Part shown: piece after piece, positions 18,775-29,428 of the stretch
Layout of the letters: every line of letters starts with the position of its first letter
Position numbering within the stretch: the stretch's first letter is position 1
DNA from: Rhodovastum atsumiense
GTDB taxonomy: Bacteria > Pseudomonadota > Alphaproteobacteria > Acetobacterales > Acetobacteraceae
Length of the DNA: 64,000 nt
Reading direction: 5' to 3'
NCBI GenBank assembly: GCA_026225115.1
Contig: JAMFSE010000119.1
Location: 1 to 64,000, forward strand
Notes under the pieces: model-generated
Told to the model about the DNA's origin: nothing
Databases searched by the model: none
Seen by the model: only the letters and a program-made list of their open reading frames with translations
Translations under genes and position numbers: made by a program

Positions 18775-20733
18775 TTGCCCCAATCATTCCTAGAAAACCG
18801 CCATGAAATCAGCCCCGCCGTCCGCTCCAAGCTATCGCCCACTTTGCCTCATGGTCTGCCGGTGGTGAGCCGTCTGGATTTCCTGCCCCGGCTCAAGCCA
18901 CAGACAATTTTCCCGCAGCCTGAAGATCCTGAATTCTGGTCGAAGCTGCGTCACATCGCAGGGCACCAGCTACGGTTTACCGAAGTGTTAAAGCTGGACC
19001 GCCTGATCGCGAAAATCTCGCCGCAGGCCGCTGGCCTGAAGTTGAAGCTGGCGATCCTGTCCTCTGCGACAACGGAGCATCTTGCTGCGGGGCTGCGCGT
19101 TGCGGGCGCCCGGCATAACATGGCGATAGAGGTTTATACCCATGCCTATGGTTCAGCCTTGCAGGAACTCAACGATCCTGAATCCGGCCTGGCGGCATTC
19201 CACCCGGATGTCGTTTTAATCGCTTTTCCCTACCCGCATCTCTTCGGCTCCGGCGCGCTTGCAAAAACCCCCGGAAGCATCAGGGACAACCTCGCTTTCG
19301 CCAGCCGCATGCTGCAGAATTTGCGCGAGCTCGCATTCGAGAAATTCGGATGCGCGATCATCCAGCAAACAATTCTCCCCACCCAGCCGCCACTGGTCGG
19401 CAATCACGAATTCCAATTGCCCGGCGCCCCCGCCTGCCTGACGGCTGAGCTCAATGAAACCCTGCGGCAACAATCCATCGACCAGAAATTCGCAATTCTG
19501 GCGATCGATGAAGCCGCTGCCGCCGACGGCCTCGCCGCCTGGCATGACCGCGCTCTATGGCACCGCGCCAAGCAGGAAATCACCCCGGCGGCCGGCCTCG
19601 CATATGGCGAGATGGTTCTGCAAGTCATCGACGCACAGCGCGGCCGCACGGCAAAATGCCTGGTGCTCGATCTCGACAACACCCTGTGGGGCGGCGTCAT
19701 CGGCGATGACGGGCTGGACGGCATCAGCCTTGGTCAAGGCAGCGGCGTCGGCGAATCCTTCGTTGCCTTCCAGACTTACGCCAAACATCTTTCCGAACGC
19801 GGCATCATCCTCGCGGTATGCTCCAAAAATGACGAGGAGAACGCCTTGCTCCCGTTTCAAAAACATCCGGAAATGGTGCTGCGCCGGGAAGACATTTCCA
19901 GTTTCGTCGCAAACTGGACCGACAAGGCCAGCAATCTGCGCACCATCGCCAAGCACCTCAACATCGGTCTGGACGCGCTGGTGTTCTGCGATGACAACCC
20001 GTTCGAGCGTGAACAGGTCCGGGACGCCATTCCCGAAATCCGCGTGCCGGAACTTCCCGAGGATCCCAGCTTCTGGCCGGAAACCCTGGCCGCCGCCGGA
20101 TATTTCGAATCCATCTCGCTGACCGCGGATGATTTCTCCCGCGTCGCGCAATACCGGCTCAACGCGGAGCGGGAAAACCTGAAATCCAGTAGCAGCAATA
20201 TCGACGATTATTTGCGCAATCTGCAAATGGAACTGAAATGGGCCGCCGCCGATCTGGTGAATGTCGAACGCATCACCCAGCTCATCAACAAGACCAACCA
20301 GTTCAACCTCACCACAAAGCGCTACGATCTGGCCCAGGTACAGTCGATGATGACCAACCCGGACTCGTTGGTCCTGAGCTTTCGCCTGCTCGACCGTTTG
20401 GGTGATAACGGCATCATCTGCATCGTCATCGGCCATAAATCGGGCGAGGAATTGCTGATCGACAGCTGGCTGATGAGCTGCCGGGTTCTTGGCCGCGGGG
20501 TTGAGAAGGCCACGCTCGGCGTGCTCGCCGCCAAGGCCGCCGCATTGGGCGTCAGGCAATTGCGGGGGCGCTATGTGCCGACCGATAAGAATAAAATGGT
20601 GGCTGAACATTACGAAAATCTCGGATTTGTCGCCGCTGGAGAAAACATCGGCGGGGAGACGCTTTGGTCACTTGATCTTGCCGAATATACCATGCCAGAC
20701 TTGTTCATAAGGCTTACGCAGGTGGAACAATGA
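18775..20733 (+). CDS. FkbH-family HAD-IIIC glyceryl-loading enzyme
   Basis: 652 residues. An N-terminal alpha/beta region (about 90-240) is followed by a HAD-IIIC domain with catalytic LVLDLDNTLWGGVIGDDG (D299/D301), CSKNDE and FCDDNPFEREQV. A C-terminal acyltransferase-like part (about 480-640, LRGRYVPTDKNKMVAEHYENLGF) completes it, which is the full FkbH layout. Characterised relatives dephosphorylate 1,3-bisphosphoglycerate and load D-glycerate onto an acyl carrier protein. Here the ACP gene overlaps its stop (ATGA), and MBOAT and SGNH genes follow, with no polyketide synthase nearby. Start is uncertain: TTG 18775 has no ribosome-binding site, and GTG codons around residues 30-31 are alternatives. 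Confidence 0.88.
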   Translation: MPQSFLENRHEISPAVRSKLSPTLPHGLPVVSRLDFLPRLKPQTIFPQPEDPEFWSKLRHIAGHQLRFTEVLKLDRLIAKISPQAAGLKLKLAILSSATTEHLAAGLRVAGARHNMAIEVYTHAYGSALQELNDPESGLAAFHPDVVLIAFPYPHLFGSGALAKTPGSIRDNLAFASRMLQNLRELAFEKFGCAIIQQTILPTQPPLVGNHEFQLPGAPACLTAELNETLRQQSIDQKFAILAIDEAAAADGLAAWHDRALWHRAKQEITPAAGLAYGEMVLQVIDAQRGRTAKCLVLDLDNTLWGGVIGDDGLDGISLGQGSGVGESFVAFQTYAKHLSERGIILAVCSKNDEENALLPFQKHPEMVLRREDISSFVANWTDKASNLRTIAKHLNIGLDALVFCDDNPFEREQVRDAIPEIRVPELPEDPSFWPETLAAAGYFESISLTADDFSRVAQYRLNAERENLKSSSSNIDDYLRNLQMELKWAAADLVNVERITQLINKTNQFNLTTKRYDLAQVQSMMTNPDSLVLSFRLLDRLGDNGIICIVIGHKSGEELLIDSWLMSCRVLGRGVEKATLGVLAAKAAALGVRQLRGRYVPTDKNKMVAEHYENLGFVAAGENIGGETLWSLDLAEYTMPDLFIRLTQVEQ

Positions 20734-20966
20734 CCGATGACGAAATTCTATCGAAAGTGACGGCGGTCGTGCGCGATGTCGTGGGCGATGATTCGGTCGT
20801 GCTGACAATGGATACATCGGCGCAGGATGTGCCGGGCTGGGATTCCATGGCCCATATCAACATTATTGTGGCGCTGGAACATGAATTCGGCATGAAATTC
20901 AAAACCGCTTCGCTCGAGGAGGCAAAGAATACGGGCGATCTGGTCCATCTTATCAAGGCCGGTTGA
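20730..20966 (+). CDS. Dedicated acyl carrier protein
   Basis: 78 residues, phosphopantetheine attachment site S39 in PGWDSMAHINIIVALEHEFG. Length and the motif D-S-M are typical of stand-alone ACPs partnered with FkbH proteins, rather than of fatty-acid ACP (which carries D-S-L). Start ATG overlaps the fkbH stop, and AGGTGGA precedes it. It should receive a glyceryl (or similar) thioester from FkbH and present it to the downstream MBOAT, much as DltC presents D-alanine to DltB. The last point is inference from gene order. Confidence 0.9.
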   Translation: MTDDEILSKVTAVVRDVVGDDSVVLTMDTSAQDVPGWDSMAHINIIVALEHEFGMKFKTASLEEAKNTGDLVHLIKAG

Positions 20967-21002
20967 AGGACATATCACAGCTGATGAGGCCGTTTTAAGC
21001 AG

Positions 21003-22565
21003 ATGCTGTTCAACTCGATTTCGTTTATTTGTATATTTCTGCCGGTAACGCTTCTATTCTTCTTTTTCTTCGGTCGGCTTCACCAGCGCGCGGCAATGAC
21101 CTGGCTATGCGTCGCGTCGCTGGTGTTCTACAGCTGGCTCGGCACGGATTACCTCCTGCTGCTGGTGATCTCGATCATATTCAACTATTCCGTCGGCTAC
21201 GCCCTTGCTCGGTTTTCCAGCCGCGAACGGCTGACCTTCTGGCTTTTGTTCTGCGGCGTCTCGGCCAATCTTCTTGCTCTGGTTTACTATAAATATCTGT
21301 TCGACCTGACGGGATGGTTTCATCAGCAAAATCTGTTGCCGATATCGGCATTCGGCAGCGCGATTTTGCCGCTTGGCATTTCGTTCTTTACCTTCACGCA
21401 GATTGGCTTCCTCGTCGATCGCCGGGCGGGCGTCACGAAGGCCAATAATTTCGTGGAATATGTTCTGTTCGTCACCTTCTTCCCGCATCTGATCGCCGGA
21501 CCAATCCTGCATCACCGCGAAATCATGCCGCAATTCCTCCGGACGGAAACATATCGGTTCGACATCAATAACTTCACCGTCGGCGTGAGTATTTTCATTG
21601 TCGGCCTGTGCAAGAAGGTTCTGGTCGCCGACCGGTTCAGCGGTTTTGTGGCGGCCGGCTTCGCACAGCCGCATGATCTGAGCCGGCCGGCCGCCTGGTG
21701 CGCCGTGCTCAGCTACTTCATCCAGCTTTACTTCGACTTCTCCGGCTACTCCGAAATGGCGCTTGGGCTTGCCAAGATGTTCAACGTAACCTTTCCGGCA
21801 AATTTCGATTCTCCCTACAAGGCGCCGAACGTCATCGAGTTCTGGCAGCGCTGGCACATGTCGCTGACCCGTTACGTCACGCTCTACGTGTATAATCCGA
21901 TTGCCTTGTCCATCACCCGCAGGCGCTACGCAAAAGGCAAGCCGGCAAATGCGGCCGCCCTGCGGACTCTCGACGGGTTCGCGATGATCGTCGCCGTGCC
22001 CACCATGATAACGATGACCCTGATTGGTGTGTGGCATGGTTCCGGCCTGCAGTTTCTCATATTTGGTCTTCTGCACGGCTTCTATTTATGCGTCGCCCAC
22101 GGCTGGAAGGCGATCAGGCCGAAAAAGAAACCAGCCATTCGTCCGGCCTGGGTGCAATACATCACAGATTTTCCAAGCATATTGCTTACCTGCGCCGCCG
22201 TAGTGCTGGGCCAGGTTTTTTTCCGCGCCCATTCGGTCCGCGATGCAATGGCCATGCTCGGCGATATGACGATCTGGCCAACGGCGCCCGGTGCGGCCAC
22301 CCACGCCGTTTCCGCGCTCACCCAGGGTCAGGTCCAGAACCTGATGATGATTGCCCTGGCGTTGCTATGGGTTTGGACAATGCCCAACACCCTGCAATTC
22401 TTCGCCTCGGAAAACCCGGCACTGGTAAAATCACGCGCGCAAAAACCCCTGATTTCCATCATCTGGCGGCCGACCCCGGTTTTCGGCTTCGCACTCGGGC
22501 TCGTGCTCCTCTACAGCTTCCTATCGGTGACCGGAACGACCGAGTTCCTGTATTTCCGATTTTAG
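21003..22565 (+). CDS. MBOAT-family membrane O-acyltransferase (AlgI/DltB-like)
   Basis: 520 residues with about eleven membrane segments. MBOAT hallmarks: PLGISFFTFTQIGFLVD, LIAGPILHHREIMPQF, YFDFSGYSEMALGLAKMF, the FWQRWHMSLT motif (H285) and the catalytic GVWHGSGLQF (W344-H345). Such proteins move acyl groups through the membrane to extracytoplasmic polysaccharides: acetyl in AlgI systems, D-alanyl from a carrier protein in DltB. With a dedicated ACP and FkbH upstream, this one probably takes its group from the ACP. Starts 36 bases after the ACP gene; the SGNH-like gene follows after 10 bases. Confidence 0.93.
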   Translation: MLFNSISFICIFLPVTLLFFFFFGRLHQRAAMTWLCVASLVFYSWLGTDYLLLLVISIIFNYSVGYALARFSSRERLTFWLLFCGVSANLLALVYYKYLFDLTGWFHQQNLLPISAFGSAILPLGISFFTFTQIGFLVDRRAGVTKANNFVEYVLFVTFFPHLIAGPILHHREIMPQFLRTETYRFDINNFTVGVSIFIVGLCKKVLVADRFSGFVAAGFAQPHDLSRPAAWCAVLSYFIQLYFDFSGYSEMALGLAKMFNVTFPANFDSPYKAPNVIEFWQRWHMSLTRYVTLYVYNPIALSITRRRYAKGKPANAAALRTLDGFAMIVAVPTMITMTLIGVWHGSGLQFLIFGLLHGFYLCVAHGWKAIRPKKKPAIRPAWVQYITDFPSILLTCAAVVLGQVFFRAHSVRDAMAMLGDMTIWPTAPGAATHAVSALTQGQVQNLMMIALALLWVWTMPNTLQFFASENPALVKSRAQKPLISIIWRPTPVFGFALGLVLLYSFLSVTGTTEFLYFRF

Positions 22566-22575
22566 GAATACCCGA

Positions 22576-24309
22576 ATGAAAAGCTACCTCGCAGTACTGC
22601 TCGGCACTTTCAGCGTTCTGCTCATTGCCATGTGGGTCATTTTTCTGATGTTTTTCGGCAAAATGGCGTCGGGAGAATATGCGATAGCGAAAGCCCATGC
22701 CGATTTCATTGCAAAATGCGACTTGGGCGACATTGATATCCTGGGCGATTCTACGGCAAACGCCGCTTTCATCCCATCGCAGATTGGTCCGCAGGTGCGC
22801 AATCTTTCCTTTGGCGCCGGAACCCCGATCGAACTCTATTATGTCGCGAAATCCATATTGAAATGCCCAAACCGGCCAAAAGCGGTGATTCTGGCTTTTG
22901 TTCCTTCATCATTTGCGACGAACTCGTTTTATCCGGAACTGGGGAGAACCTTTTTCTGGGAAAGAGCCATCGAATATAATGTGGTGAGTTTTTCGGATTC
23001 ATTGGAGGTCTTAAAATATTCGCGACAGTTCAATGATACATTAATCGCCGGGCCAAAATCTCTATTCGATATCGACTATCGCGTGAAGGCATTTCTGTTC
23101 TGCCTCAAATTTCCGCCCTATCTGCTTCCCGAGGTTCAAAAATCCGCTCTGCCGAAACTGCAAGCGCTGGCCGCCGCTCAACTGCGGCGCATCCCCGGCC
23201 TCGGACCCAAGCACGTCACCGCCCCGGGACAGAAGCAAGCCGAACAGGCGTCCCTGCCTGGACCGCTGCCAACCGGCCCGATGATGTATAATCAAACGAT
23301 CCTCGATAACGGACATCATTTCTACGGCACGGATTCAAATGGCGGAGATCGCCTCGACCACGATGCCTACCGCAATGACGATCATACCGCGCCGCTGAAA
23401 GATTTTTACATGCGGCGGACGATCGCGATGTTATCGGCGAACGGGATCAAGGTGTTTTTGGTTGAACCGCCGCGCGACCGAAGCTCGGCGGTTCATTATA
23501 CGCCCGCATTGATCAATGGCTACCAGGCCTACCTGGCCGGTTTGCAGTCGAGCACGCCCTATGTTCATCTCATCAGCCAGGGCTTCCCCATCTGGGACCC
23601 GGTTTTATTCGGTGACAACCTGCATTTAAATCTGCGCGGAAGCTTGAATTTTTCGGCCGGCATTCGCGAAGCGCTGGTTGCCGCCGGCCTGGTCGATCCG
23701 GGTTACTCGGAAAGTCTGACGCCTGCAAACCTTTATGCGCATGCAAGTTCAGACCCGAATTCTTGGGTAATGCAGGCGTCCGGCACCGACGAAATCAGCC
23801 AGGCCGCCGACGTGGTTTTGCCGCAACTCGCCTTTCCCCCGGATGCTGAAGCCTGGCTGTACAGTACCAAATCACAGGGCGCGAATGCTGCACCAGCGCC
23901 GTCCGGCGTGAGGGCGCCACCGGTTAAACTCGTTGCCAAAATGAATTATGCGGCATCGATCCTGGTAAAAAACGTCAATGCCGATCAAGCGAGTCTGCAA
24001 CTGGTCTGGCCAGGCGGATTTGAAGGAAAGGTGAGCTGGAGCTTTGAGCGGCACCAGATAACTTATGCCGGCATGGCGACCAGTTTAAACAGCGGCGTTA
24101 CAATTTGCCCTGGCGGCTGGGTCGAATTGTTTTTAAGCGGCCGCAGCGGACCATCCACAGGCAGCTATTCCGGACCGGCAGTCTCGCTGACAGATCCGCA
24201 AAATGCCTCCGCTTATCTGTACAATCTGTCCCTGGAACCGGGCTTGTGGCCCACAAACTATTGTCCGCTGCAACCCGGTGAAGCGAAGACGGTAAATATC
24301 GCCGGCTAA
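22576..24309 (+). CDS. SGNH/GDSL-like exported partner protein (DltD/AlgJ-like role)
   Basis: 577 residues: N-terminal membrane anchor (about 5-28), then an extracytoplasmic SGNH-like domain. Block I is DILGDSTANAAF (S59 nucleophile), with NLSFGAGTPIELYY soon after. The C-terminal catalytic D-x-x-H is visible as GDNLHLN (D347, H350). After residue 400 comes a beta-rich region that could bind glycan. Exported SGNH proteins next to MBOATs (DltD, AlgJ/AlgX, PatB) perform the final transfer to the polymer. Last gene of the cassette, convergent with secA 42 bases away. By eye its base composition is less GC-rich than neighbouring genes, hinting at later acquisition. Not a full match to any named family that I can recognise. 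Confidence 0.75.
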   Translation: MKSYLAVLLGTFSVLLIAMWVIFLMFFGKMASGEYAIAKAHADFIAKCDLGDIDILGDSTANAAFIPSQIGPQVRNLSFGAGTPIELYYVAKSILKCPNRPKAVILAFVPSSFATNSFYPELGRTFFWERAIEYNVVSFSDSLEVLKYSRQFNDTLIAGPKSLFDIDYRVKAFLFCLKFPPYLLPEVQKSALPKLQALAAAQLRRIPGLGPKHVTAPGQKQAEQASLPGPLPTGPMMYNQTILDNGHHFYGTDSNGGDRLDHDAYRNDDHTAPLKDFYMRRTIAMLSANGIKVFLVEPPRDRSSAVHYTPALINGYQAYLAGLQSSTPYVHLISQGFPIWDPVLFGDNLHLNLRGSLNFSAGIREALVAAGLVDPGYSESLTPANLYAHASSDPNSWVMQASGTDEISQAADVVLPQLAFPPDAEAWLYSTKSQGANAAPAPSGVRAPPVKLVAKMNYAASILVKNVNADQASLQLVWPGGFEGKVSWSFERHQITYAGMATSLNSGVTICPGGWVELFLSGRSGPSTGSYSGPAVSLTDPQNASAYLYNLSLEPGLWPTNYCPLQPGEAKTVNIAG

Positions 24310-24351
24310 CCAGCAGGAATTTCCAGCTGCTGCAACACCGGCTAAAACCGC

Positions 24352-27063
24352 TTAAACCTTGCCGTGGCAGTATTTATACTTCTTGCCCGACCCGCAGGGG
24401 CAGGGGGCATTTCGCGGCGTCGCCGCCCAGGTCTCCGGCCGGTTCGGGTCAATCTCCTCCGCCCGGTACGGCTGCACCGCAACCCGCGGCCCCGGCTCCG
24501 CCAGCGCCACATCGCCCGCCACCCCGCCCACCGGGCCGTCGCCGATCAAATGCTCCGGTTCCGGATGGCTCTCAAACATCACCGGCGGCGGCGGTGCCGC
24601 CTGCGGCTCGGTGCCGATCACCATATGCGCCAGCAGGCTCGTCACCCGCTCTTTCAAATCCTCGAGCAGCGCCGTGAACAAGGCAAACGCCTCGCGCTTA
24701 TATTCGTTCAACGGGTCGCGCTGCCCATAGGCCCGCAACCCAATCCCCTGCCGCAAATGATCCAGCGCCAGCAAATGTTCTTTCCAGACCTGGTCAAACG
24801 TCTGCAGCAGCACGGATTTCTCAACGAAACCCATCAAATCCGGGCCGAATTTCTGCGCCTTCTCGGCCATGAACGCATCCGCCGCCGCAATCAGCCGCTC
24901 GCGAATGCCGTTCTCGTCCATCCCCTCTTCGGCGGCCCATTCCACCACCGGCAGATCCAGGTTCAGCACCCGCCTGGCGTCCTCCGCCAACTCGGCCGAC
25001 ATCCATTGCTCGGCAAACGCCCGCTCGGGGATCCGCCGTGCCACCATATCGGCAATCACGTCCTCCCGCATCTCCGCCAGCGCGCCGGATACCGTATCGC
25101 TGCTCATGAATTCCCGGCGCTGCGCATACACTTCCTTGCGCTGGTCGTTCATCACGTCATCATATTTGAGCAGGTTTTTCCGCGTATCGAAATTCCGGGC
25201 CTCGACCTTCTTCTGCGCCTTCTCCAGCGCCTTGTTGATCCAGGGATGGATAATCGCCTCGCCTTCCTGCAGCCCCAGCCGCTGCAGCATCCCGCCCATC
25301 CGCTCAGACCCGAAAATCCGCATCAGATCATCTTCCAGCGACAGGAAAAACCGCGACGCGCCAGGATCACCCTGCCGGCCGGACCGCCCCCGCAGCTGGT
25401 TATCGATCCGCCGGCTCTCATGCCGCTCGGTGCCGATCACAAACAACCCGCCGGCCGCCTTCACCTGGTCATGAAACTGCGCAATCTCCGCCTTGATCTG
25501 ATCCGCATCGGCTTCCGGCTCCAGCTTCAGCCGCATCTCGAGGTTACCGCCAAGCTTGATGTCGGTGCCGCGCCCGGCCATGTTGGTCGCAATCGTAATC
25601 GCCCCCGGCGCCCCGGCCTGCGCCACGATGGTCGCTTCCTGCTCATGGAAGCGCGCATTCAGCACGCTATGCTTGATTTTCTTCTTCGTCAGCAGGGCGC
25701 TGATGATTTCGCTTTTCTCAATGCTCGTCGTGCCGACCAGCACCGGCTGCCCGCGCTCACGGCATTCCTCGATCAGCTTGGCGACGGATTCATATTTCTC
25801 CGTAGCCGAGCGGTAGACCTCGTCATCGTAATCCTTGCGGCTCACCCCGACATTGGTCGGAATCTCCACCACCTGCAGCTTGTAAATCTGCTCGAACTCA
25901 TCGGCCTCGGTCATCGCCGTACCGGTCATGCCGGCCAGCTTCGGAAACAGCCGGAAATAATTCTGGAAGGTGATCGAAGCCAGAGTCTGGTTCTCCCGCT
26001 CCACCACCACCCGCTCTTTCGCCTCCAGCGCCTGGTGCAGCCCGTCGGAATACCGCCGGCCATCCATCATCCGGCCGGTGAATTCATCAATAATCACCAC
26101 CTTGCCGTCGCGCACGATGTAATCGACGTCGCGCCCATACAGCACATGCGCCCGCAGGCTCTGCTGCACATGGTGGATCAATGATATATTGAAAATGTCA
26201 TAAAGATTGCCCTCAACCAGCAACCCTTCCGCGCGCAACATATCCTCGACTTTTTCAGACCCGGCATCGGTCAGCGTGACCGATTTGGCCTTCTCGTCCT
26301 TCTCATAGACGTCCTCGTCCTTGACCAGCTCCAGCACCACGGCATCGACCTTCAAATAAAGATCGGTCGCCTCATCGGAAGGCCCGGAAATAATCAGCGG
26401 CGTGCGCGCCTCATCGATTAAAATCGAATCCACCTCATCGACGATGGCGAAATGGAACGGCCGCTGCACCATGTCTTCCAGCCGGTACTTCATATTATCG
26501 CGCAGATAATCGAAGCCGAATTCATTATTCGTGCCGTAGGTGATATCCGCCGCATAGGCCGCCCGGCGCTGCTCCTCATCCAGCCCGTTGACGATCACGC
26601 CGGTGCTCAGCCCCAGAAACCCGTAGAGCTGCCCCATCCATTCGGCATCGCGGGTCGCCAGGTAATCGTTCACGGTCACCACATGCACGCCCTTGCCCGG
26701 CAGCGCGTTCAGATACACCGCCAGCGTCGCCACCAGCGTCTTGCCCTCGCCGGTCTTCATCTCGGCGATCCTGCCGGAATGCAGCACCATGCCGCCGATC
26801 ATCTGCACGTCGAAATGCCGCAGGCCGAGGCTGCGGGACGCCGCCTCCCGCACCACCGCGAAGGCCTCTTCCAGCAGATTATCCAGCGTCTCGCCGGCCG
26901 CCAGCCGGGCCCGGAATTCCGCGGTCTTGCCGCGCAACTGCGCGTCATCCAGCGCCTGCAATCCAGGCTCAAAAGCGGCAATCGCCGCCACCTGGCGCTT
27001 GAACCCCTTCAGGGCACGATCATTGCTTGTGCCAAATACGGCGCGGGCGAGGGATGAAAGCAT
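24352..27063 (-). CDS. secA: Preprotein translocase ATPase SecA
   Basis: 903 residues, normal SecA length. Walker [14 protein letters not shown], the DEAD-like [17 protein letters not shown], the preprotein cross-linking region, [13 protein letters not shown] and [13 protein letters not shown] are all present. The C-terminus keeps the zinc-binding SecB-interaction tail ([15 protein letters not shown]). It drives Sec-dependent export at the inner membrane. ATG start. Divergent from the parvulin gene, as seen in related bacteria. The large plus-strand ORFs over this region are shadows. Confidence 0.98.
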   Translation of the reverse strand: MLSSLARAVFGTSNDRALKGFKRQVAAIAAFEPGLQALDDAQLRGKTAEFRARLAAGETLDNLLEEAFAVVREAASRSLGLRHFDVQMIGGMVLHSGRIAEMKTGEGKTLVATLAVYLNALPGKGVHVVTVNDYLATRDAEWMGQLYGFLGLSTGVIVNGLDEEQRRAAYAADITYGTNNEFGFDYLRDNMKYRLEDMVQRPFHFAIVDEVDSILIDEARTPLIISGPSDEATDLYLKVDAVVLELVKDEDVYEKDEKAKSVTLTDAGSEKVEDMLRAEGLLVEGNLYDIFNISLIHHVQQSLRAHVLYGRDVDYIVRDGKVVIIDEFTGRMMDGRRYSDGLHQALEAKERVVVERENQTLASITFQNYFRLFPKLAGMTGTAMTEADEFEQIYKLQVVEIPTNVGVSRKDYDDEVYRSATEKYESVAKLIEECRERGQPVLVGTTSIEKSEIISALLTKKKIKHSVLNARFHEQEATIVAQAGAPGAITIATNMAGRGTDIKLGGNLEMRLKLEPEADADQIKAEIAQFHDQVKAAGGLFVIGTERHESRRIDNQLRGRSGRQGDPGASRFFLSLEDDLMRIFGSERMGGMLQRLGLQEGEAIIHPWINKALEKAQKKVEARNFDTRKNLLKYDDVMNDQRKEVYAQRREFMSSDTVSGALAEMREDVIADMVARRIPERAFAEQWMSAELAEDARRVLNLDLPVVEWAAEEGMDENGIRERLIAAADAFMAEKAQKFGPDLMGFVEKSVLLQTFDQVWKEHLLALDHLRQGIGLRAYGQRDPLNEYKREAFALFTALLEDLKERVTSLLAHMVIGTEPQAAPPPPVMFESHPEPEHLIGDGPVGGVAGDVALAEPGPRVAVQPYRAEEIDPNRPETWAATPRNAPCPCGSGKKYKYCHGKV

Positions 27064-27243
27064 CTTCGGATGGGTTCCGCATCAAGATATAAAGGGATAA
27101 TTCAACGCTCACATAGGTGCTGGGGTGTATAGGGTCAATTGAACCGGCCATTTACCTGCCTCAAGGCGCGCGCCCGAGCGACTTGCCGCTTTAAATCAGT
27201 TGGCCCATAGGAGCGCCCAAGTTCAGGTAGAAGGTTTCAATAA

Positions 27244-28194
27244 ATGCATCGTTTTCCCGCCGTCTCCGCCCTCGCGCTGGCCGCCGCTCTGTTTGCCCTC
27301 CCCGGCGCCCCGTCGGCGCTGGCCCAAACCCCGCCAGCAGCCCCGGCCGCGGCCCCCGCCGCCGCACCCGCCCCGGCCGACCCGGTGCTCGCCACCGTCA
27401 ACGGCCAACCCATTCATCTCAGCGACGTCCAGGCCGCCGGCGCCAATCTTCCGGCCCAGCTGCAGCAGCTGCCGCCGCAGGAACTTCTGCCGCTCATCGT
27501 CAACCAGCTGATCGACCGTAAAGCCTTGCTCATCGCCGCCCAGGCCGAGGATCTGCAGAAAGACCCGCAGGTCGCCGCCGCCATGCAGAACGCCGCGAAC
27601 GAAAAGCTTGAAAACGCCTATGTCCAGCAAAAGGTCGCCCCGCAGGTAACCGACACCGCGGTCCAGGCCGCCTACAAGGCCAATTACGCCGGCAAGCCGG
27701 GCGCCGAGCAGATCGACGTCCGCCAGATCCTGGTGAAAACCCAGGCGCAAGCCCAGGCGATCATCACAGAGCTCAACCACGGTGCCAATTTCGCCAAGCT
27801 CGCCACCAAAAACAGCATCGACCCGAACGGCGCCTCCACCGGCGGCGAACTCGGCTGGATCTCCCAGGATCAGATGAGCCAGGCGCTGCCGGCCTTCGCC
27901 ACCGCGGCCTTCGCTTTGAAGACCGGCCAGTACACCAAAACCCCGGTGCAATCGCGCTTCGGCTGGCATGTCATCCTCTGCGAAGGCCGCCGCACGGCGC
28001 CGCCGCAAAGCTTCGATGACGCCAAGGGCCAGATCAGCCAGCAGCTCGCCGACGCCGCCATCAAATCCACGCTGGCGAGCGCCCGCTCCAAAGTGACCAT
28101 CCAGGTCTTCAACGCCGACGGCACCCCCGCCAACAGCCCGGCCAACAGCTCCGGCAGCGAAAGCGGCGGCACCAACGTCAACCTCGGCCAGTAA
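27244..28194 (+). CDS. Periplasmic parvulin-type peptidylprolyl isomerase
   Basis: 316 residues. Signal peptide ([28 protein letters not shown]), Ala/Pro-rich spacer, SurA-N-like helical region (about 45-145), then a PpiC domain (about 155-250): [55 protein letters not shown]. Expected to assist folding of exported proteins. It sits divergently from secA and eight bases upstream of argJ. The 180 bases between secA and this gene must hold both promoters, but no clear hexamers stood out. Confidence 0.92.
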   Translation: MHRFPAVSALALAAALFALPGAPSALAQTPPAAPAAAPAAAPAPADPVLATVNGQPIHLSDVQAAGANLPAQLQQLPPQELLPLIVNQLIDRKALLIAAQAEDLQKDPQVAAAMQNAANEKLENAYVQQKVAPQVTDTAVQAAYKANYAGKPGAEQIDVRQILVKTQAQAQAIITELNHGANFAKLATKNSIDPNGASTGGELGWISQDQMSQALPAFATAAFALKTGQYTKTPVQSRFGWHVILCEGRRTAPPQSFDDAKGQISQQLADAAIKSTLASARSKVTIQVFNADGTPANSPANSSGSESGGTNVNLGQ

Positions 28195-28201
28195 ACCGCT
28201 C

Positions 28202-29428
28202 ATGCCGCCCATCCCGCGCTCACCCTTGGCCCTGCCAATGCCGGAACTCTCTCCGGTGGCAGGGGTAAGGCTGGCGGTGGGGGAGGCGGGGATTCGCTAC
28301 AAGGGCCGCCCCGACGTCCTGCTGATGGCATTCGCCGAGGGCACCACCGTCGCCGGCGTCTTCACCAAAAACCTCTGCCCCGGCGCCCCGGTCACCTATT
28401 GCCGCGAGATTTTGTCCGGCGGCCTCGCCCGCGGCCTGGTCGTCAACGCCGGCAACGCCAATGTTTTTAACGGCCTCGCCGGTCTGCGGGCGGTTGAAGC
28501 CACCGCGGCGGCCGCGGCCAAAGCACTGGACACCGCGTCGGAAACCATCTTCCTCGCCTCCACCGGCGTCATCGGCGAGCCGCTACCGGCGCAGAAAATC
28601 GTCGCCGTCATGGAATCCCTGGCCGCCGCCTTGCAAGCAGACGGCCTGGCGGATGCCGCTTGCGCCATCATGACCACCGACACCTTCCCGAAGGCGGCCA
28701 CCCGCACCGCTCGCATCGGCGCGACAGAAATCACCATCACCGGCATCGCCAAGGGCAGCGGCATGATCGCGCCGGACATGGCGACCATGCTCTCCTTCAT
28801 CTTCACCGATGCCGCCATCCCGGCCCCCATCCTGCAATCGATGCTGACCAAATCCGTCGACCACAGTTTCAACGCCATCACCATCGACTCCGACACCTCC
28901 ACCTCCGACACGGTGTTGCTCTTCGCCACCGGCCAGGCCCGCAACAAACCCTTCGACGACCCTTCCCATCTGGCCGATTTCCGCCGCGCTTTGGCCGAGG
29001 TCACCCACGACCTCGCAATGCTGGTGGTCCGGGACGGGGAGGGGGCTTCAAAACTCGTGGAAATCACCGTCGAGGGCGCGGTCTCCAACCACTCCGCCAA
29101 GCGCATCGCCCTTTCCGTCGCCAACTCGCCTCTGGTTAAAACCGCCATCGCCGGGGAGGACGCCAACTGGGGCCGCATCGTCATGGCAGTCGGCAAGGCC
29201 GGCGAGCCCGCCGACCGCGACAAACTCGCCATCGCCATCGGCGGCACCTGGATCGCCCAGGCCGGCGGCGTCGTCCGCGGCTATAACGAGGACCCGGTCG
29301 TCGCCCATATGAAAGGCCAGGAAATCCAAATCGACGTCGACATCGGCCTGGGCCAGGGCCGCGCCACCGTCTGGACCTGCGACCTCACCCACGGCTACAT
29401 CGACATCAACGGCGCCTACAGATCGTAG
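28202..29428 (+). CDS. argJ: Bifunctional ornithine acetyltransferase / N-acetylglutamate synthase
   Basis: 408 residues, ArgJ family. The autocleavage site is visible as [15 protein letters not shown], where cleavage before the Thr of A-T-M-L makes the alpha and beta chains. Other hallmarks are [39 protein letters not shown] and [11 protein letters not shown]. It recycles the acetyl group between N-acetylornithine and glutamate in arginine synthesis. Follows the parvulin gene by eight bases. Its stop TAG is the TAG inside the GTAGGATGGGT repeat. Confidence 0.96.
   Translation: MPPIPRSPLALPMPELSPVAGVRLAVGEAGIRYKGRPDVLLMAFAEGTTVAGVFTKNLCPGAPVTYCREILSGGLARGLVVNAGNANVFNGLAGLRAVEATAAAAAKALDTASETIFLASTGVIGEPLPAQKIVAVMESLAAALQADGLADAACAIMTTDTFPKAATRTARIGATEITITGIAKGSGMIAPDMATMLSFIFTDAAIPAPILQSMLTKSVDHSFNAITIDSDTSTSDTVLLFATGQARNKPFDDPSHLADFRRALAEVTHDLAMLVVRDGEGASKLVEITVEGAVSNHSAKRIALSVANSPLVKTAIAGEDANWGRIVMAVGKAGEPADRDKLAIAIGGTWIAQAGGVVRGYNEDPVVAHMKGQEIQIDVDIGLGQGRATVWTCDLTHGYIDINGAYRS

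Noticed and set aside
18775-20966. FkbH and ACP as part of a polyketide or NRPS extender-unit pathway
   Set aside because: No ketosynthase, NRPS, or the acyl-CoA dehydrogenase and methyltransferase usual for methoxymalonyl-ACP lie nearby; MBOAT and SGNH genes follow instead.
18189-24309. tRNA-Arg as the integration site of a genomic island carrying the FkbH cassette
   Set aside because: Islands normally duplicate the tRNA 3' end. The cassette lies on the 5' side of this tRNA, and I found no second copy of its 3' end and no integrase in the window.
24364-26184. 606-aa plus-strand ORF
   Set aside because: Shadow of secA.
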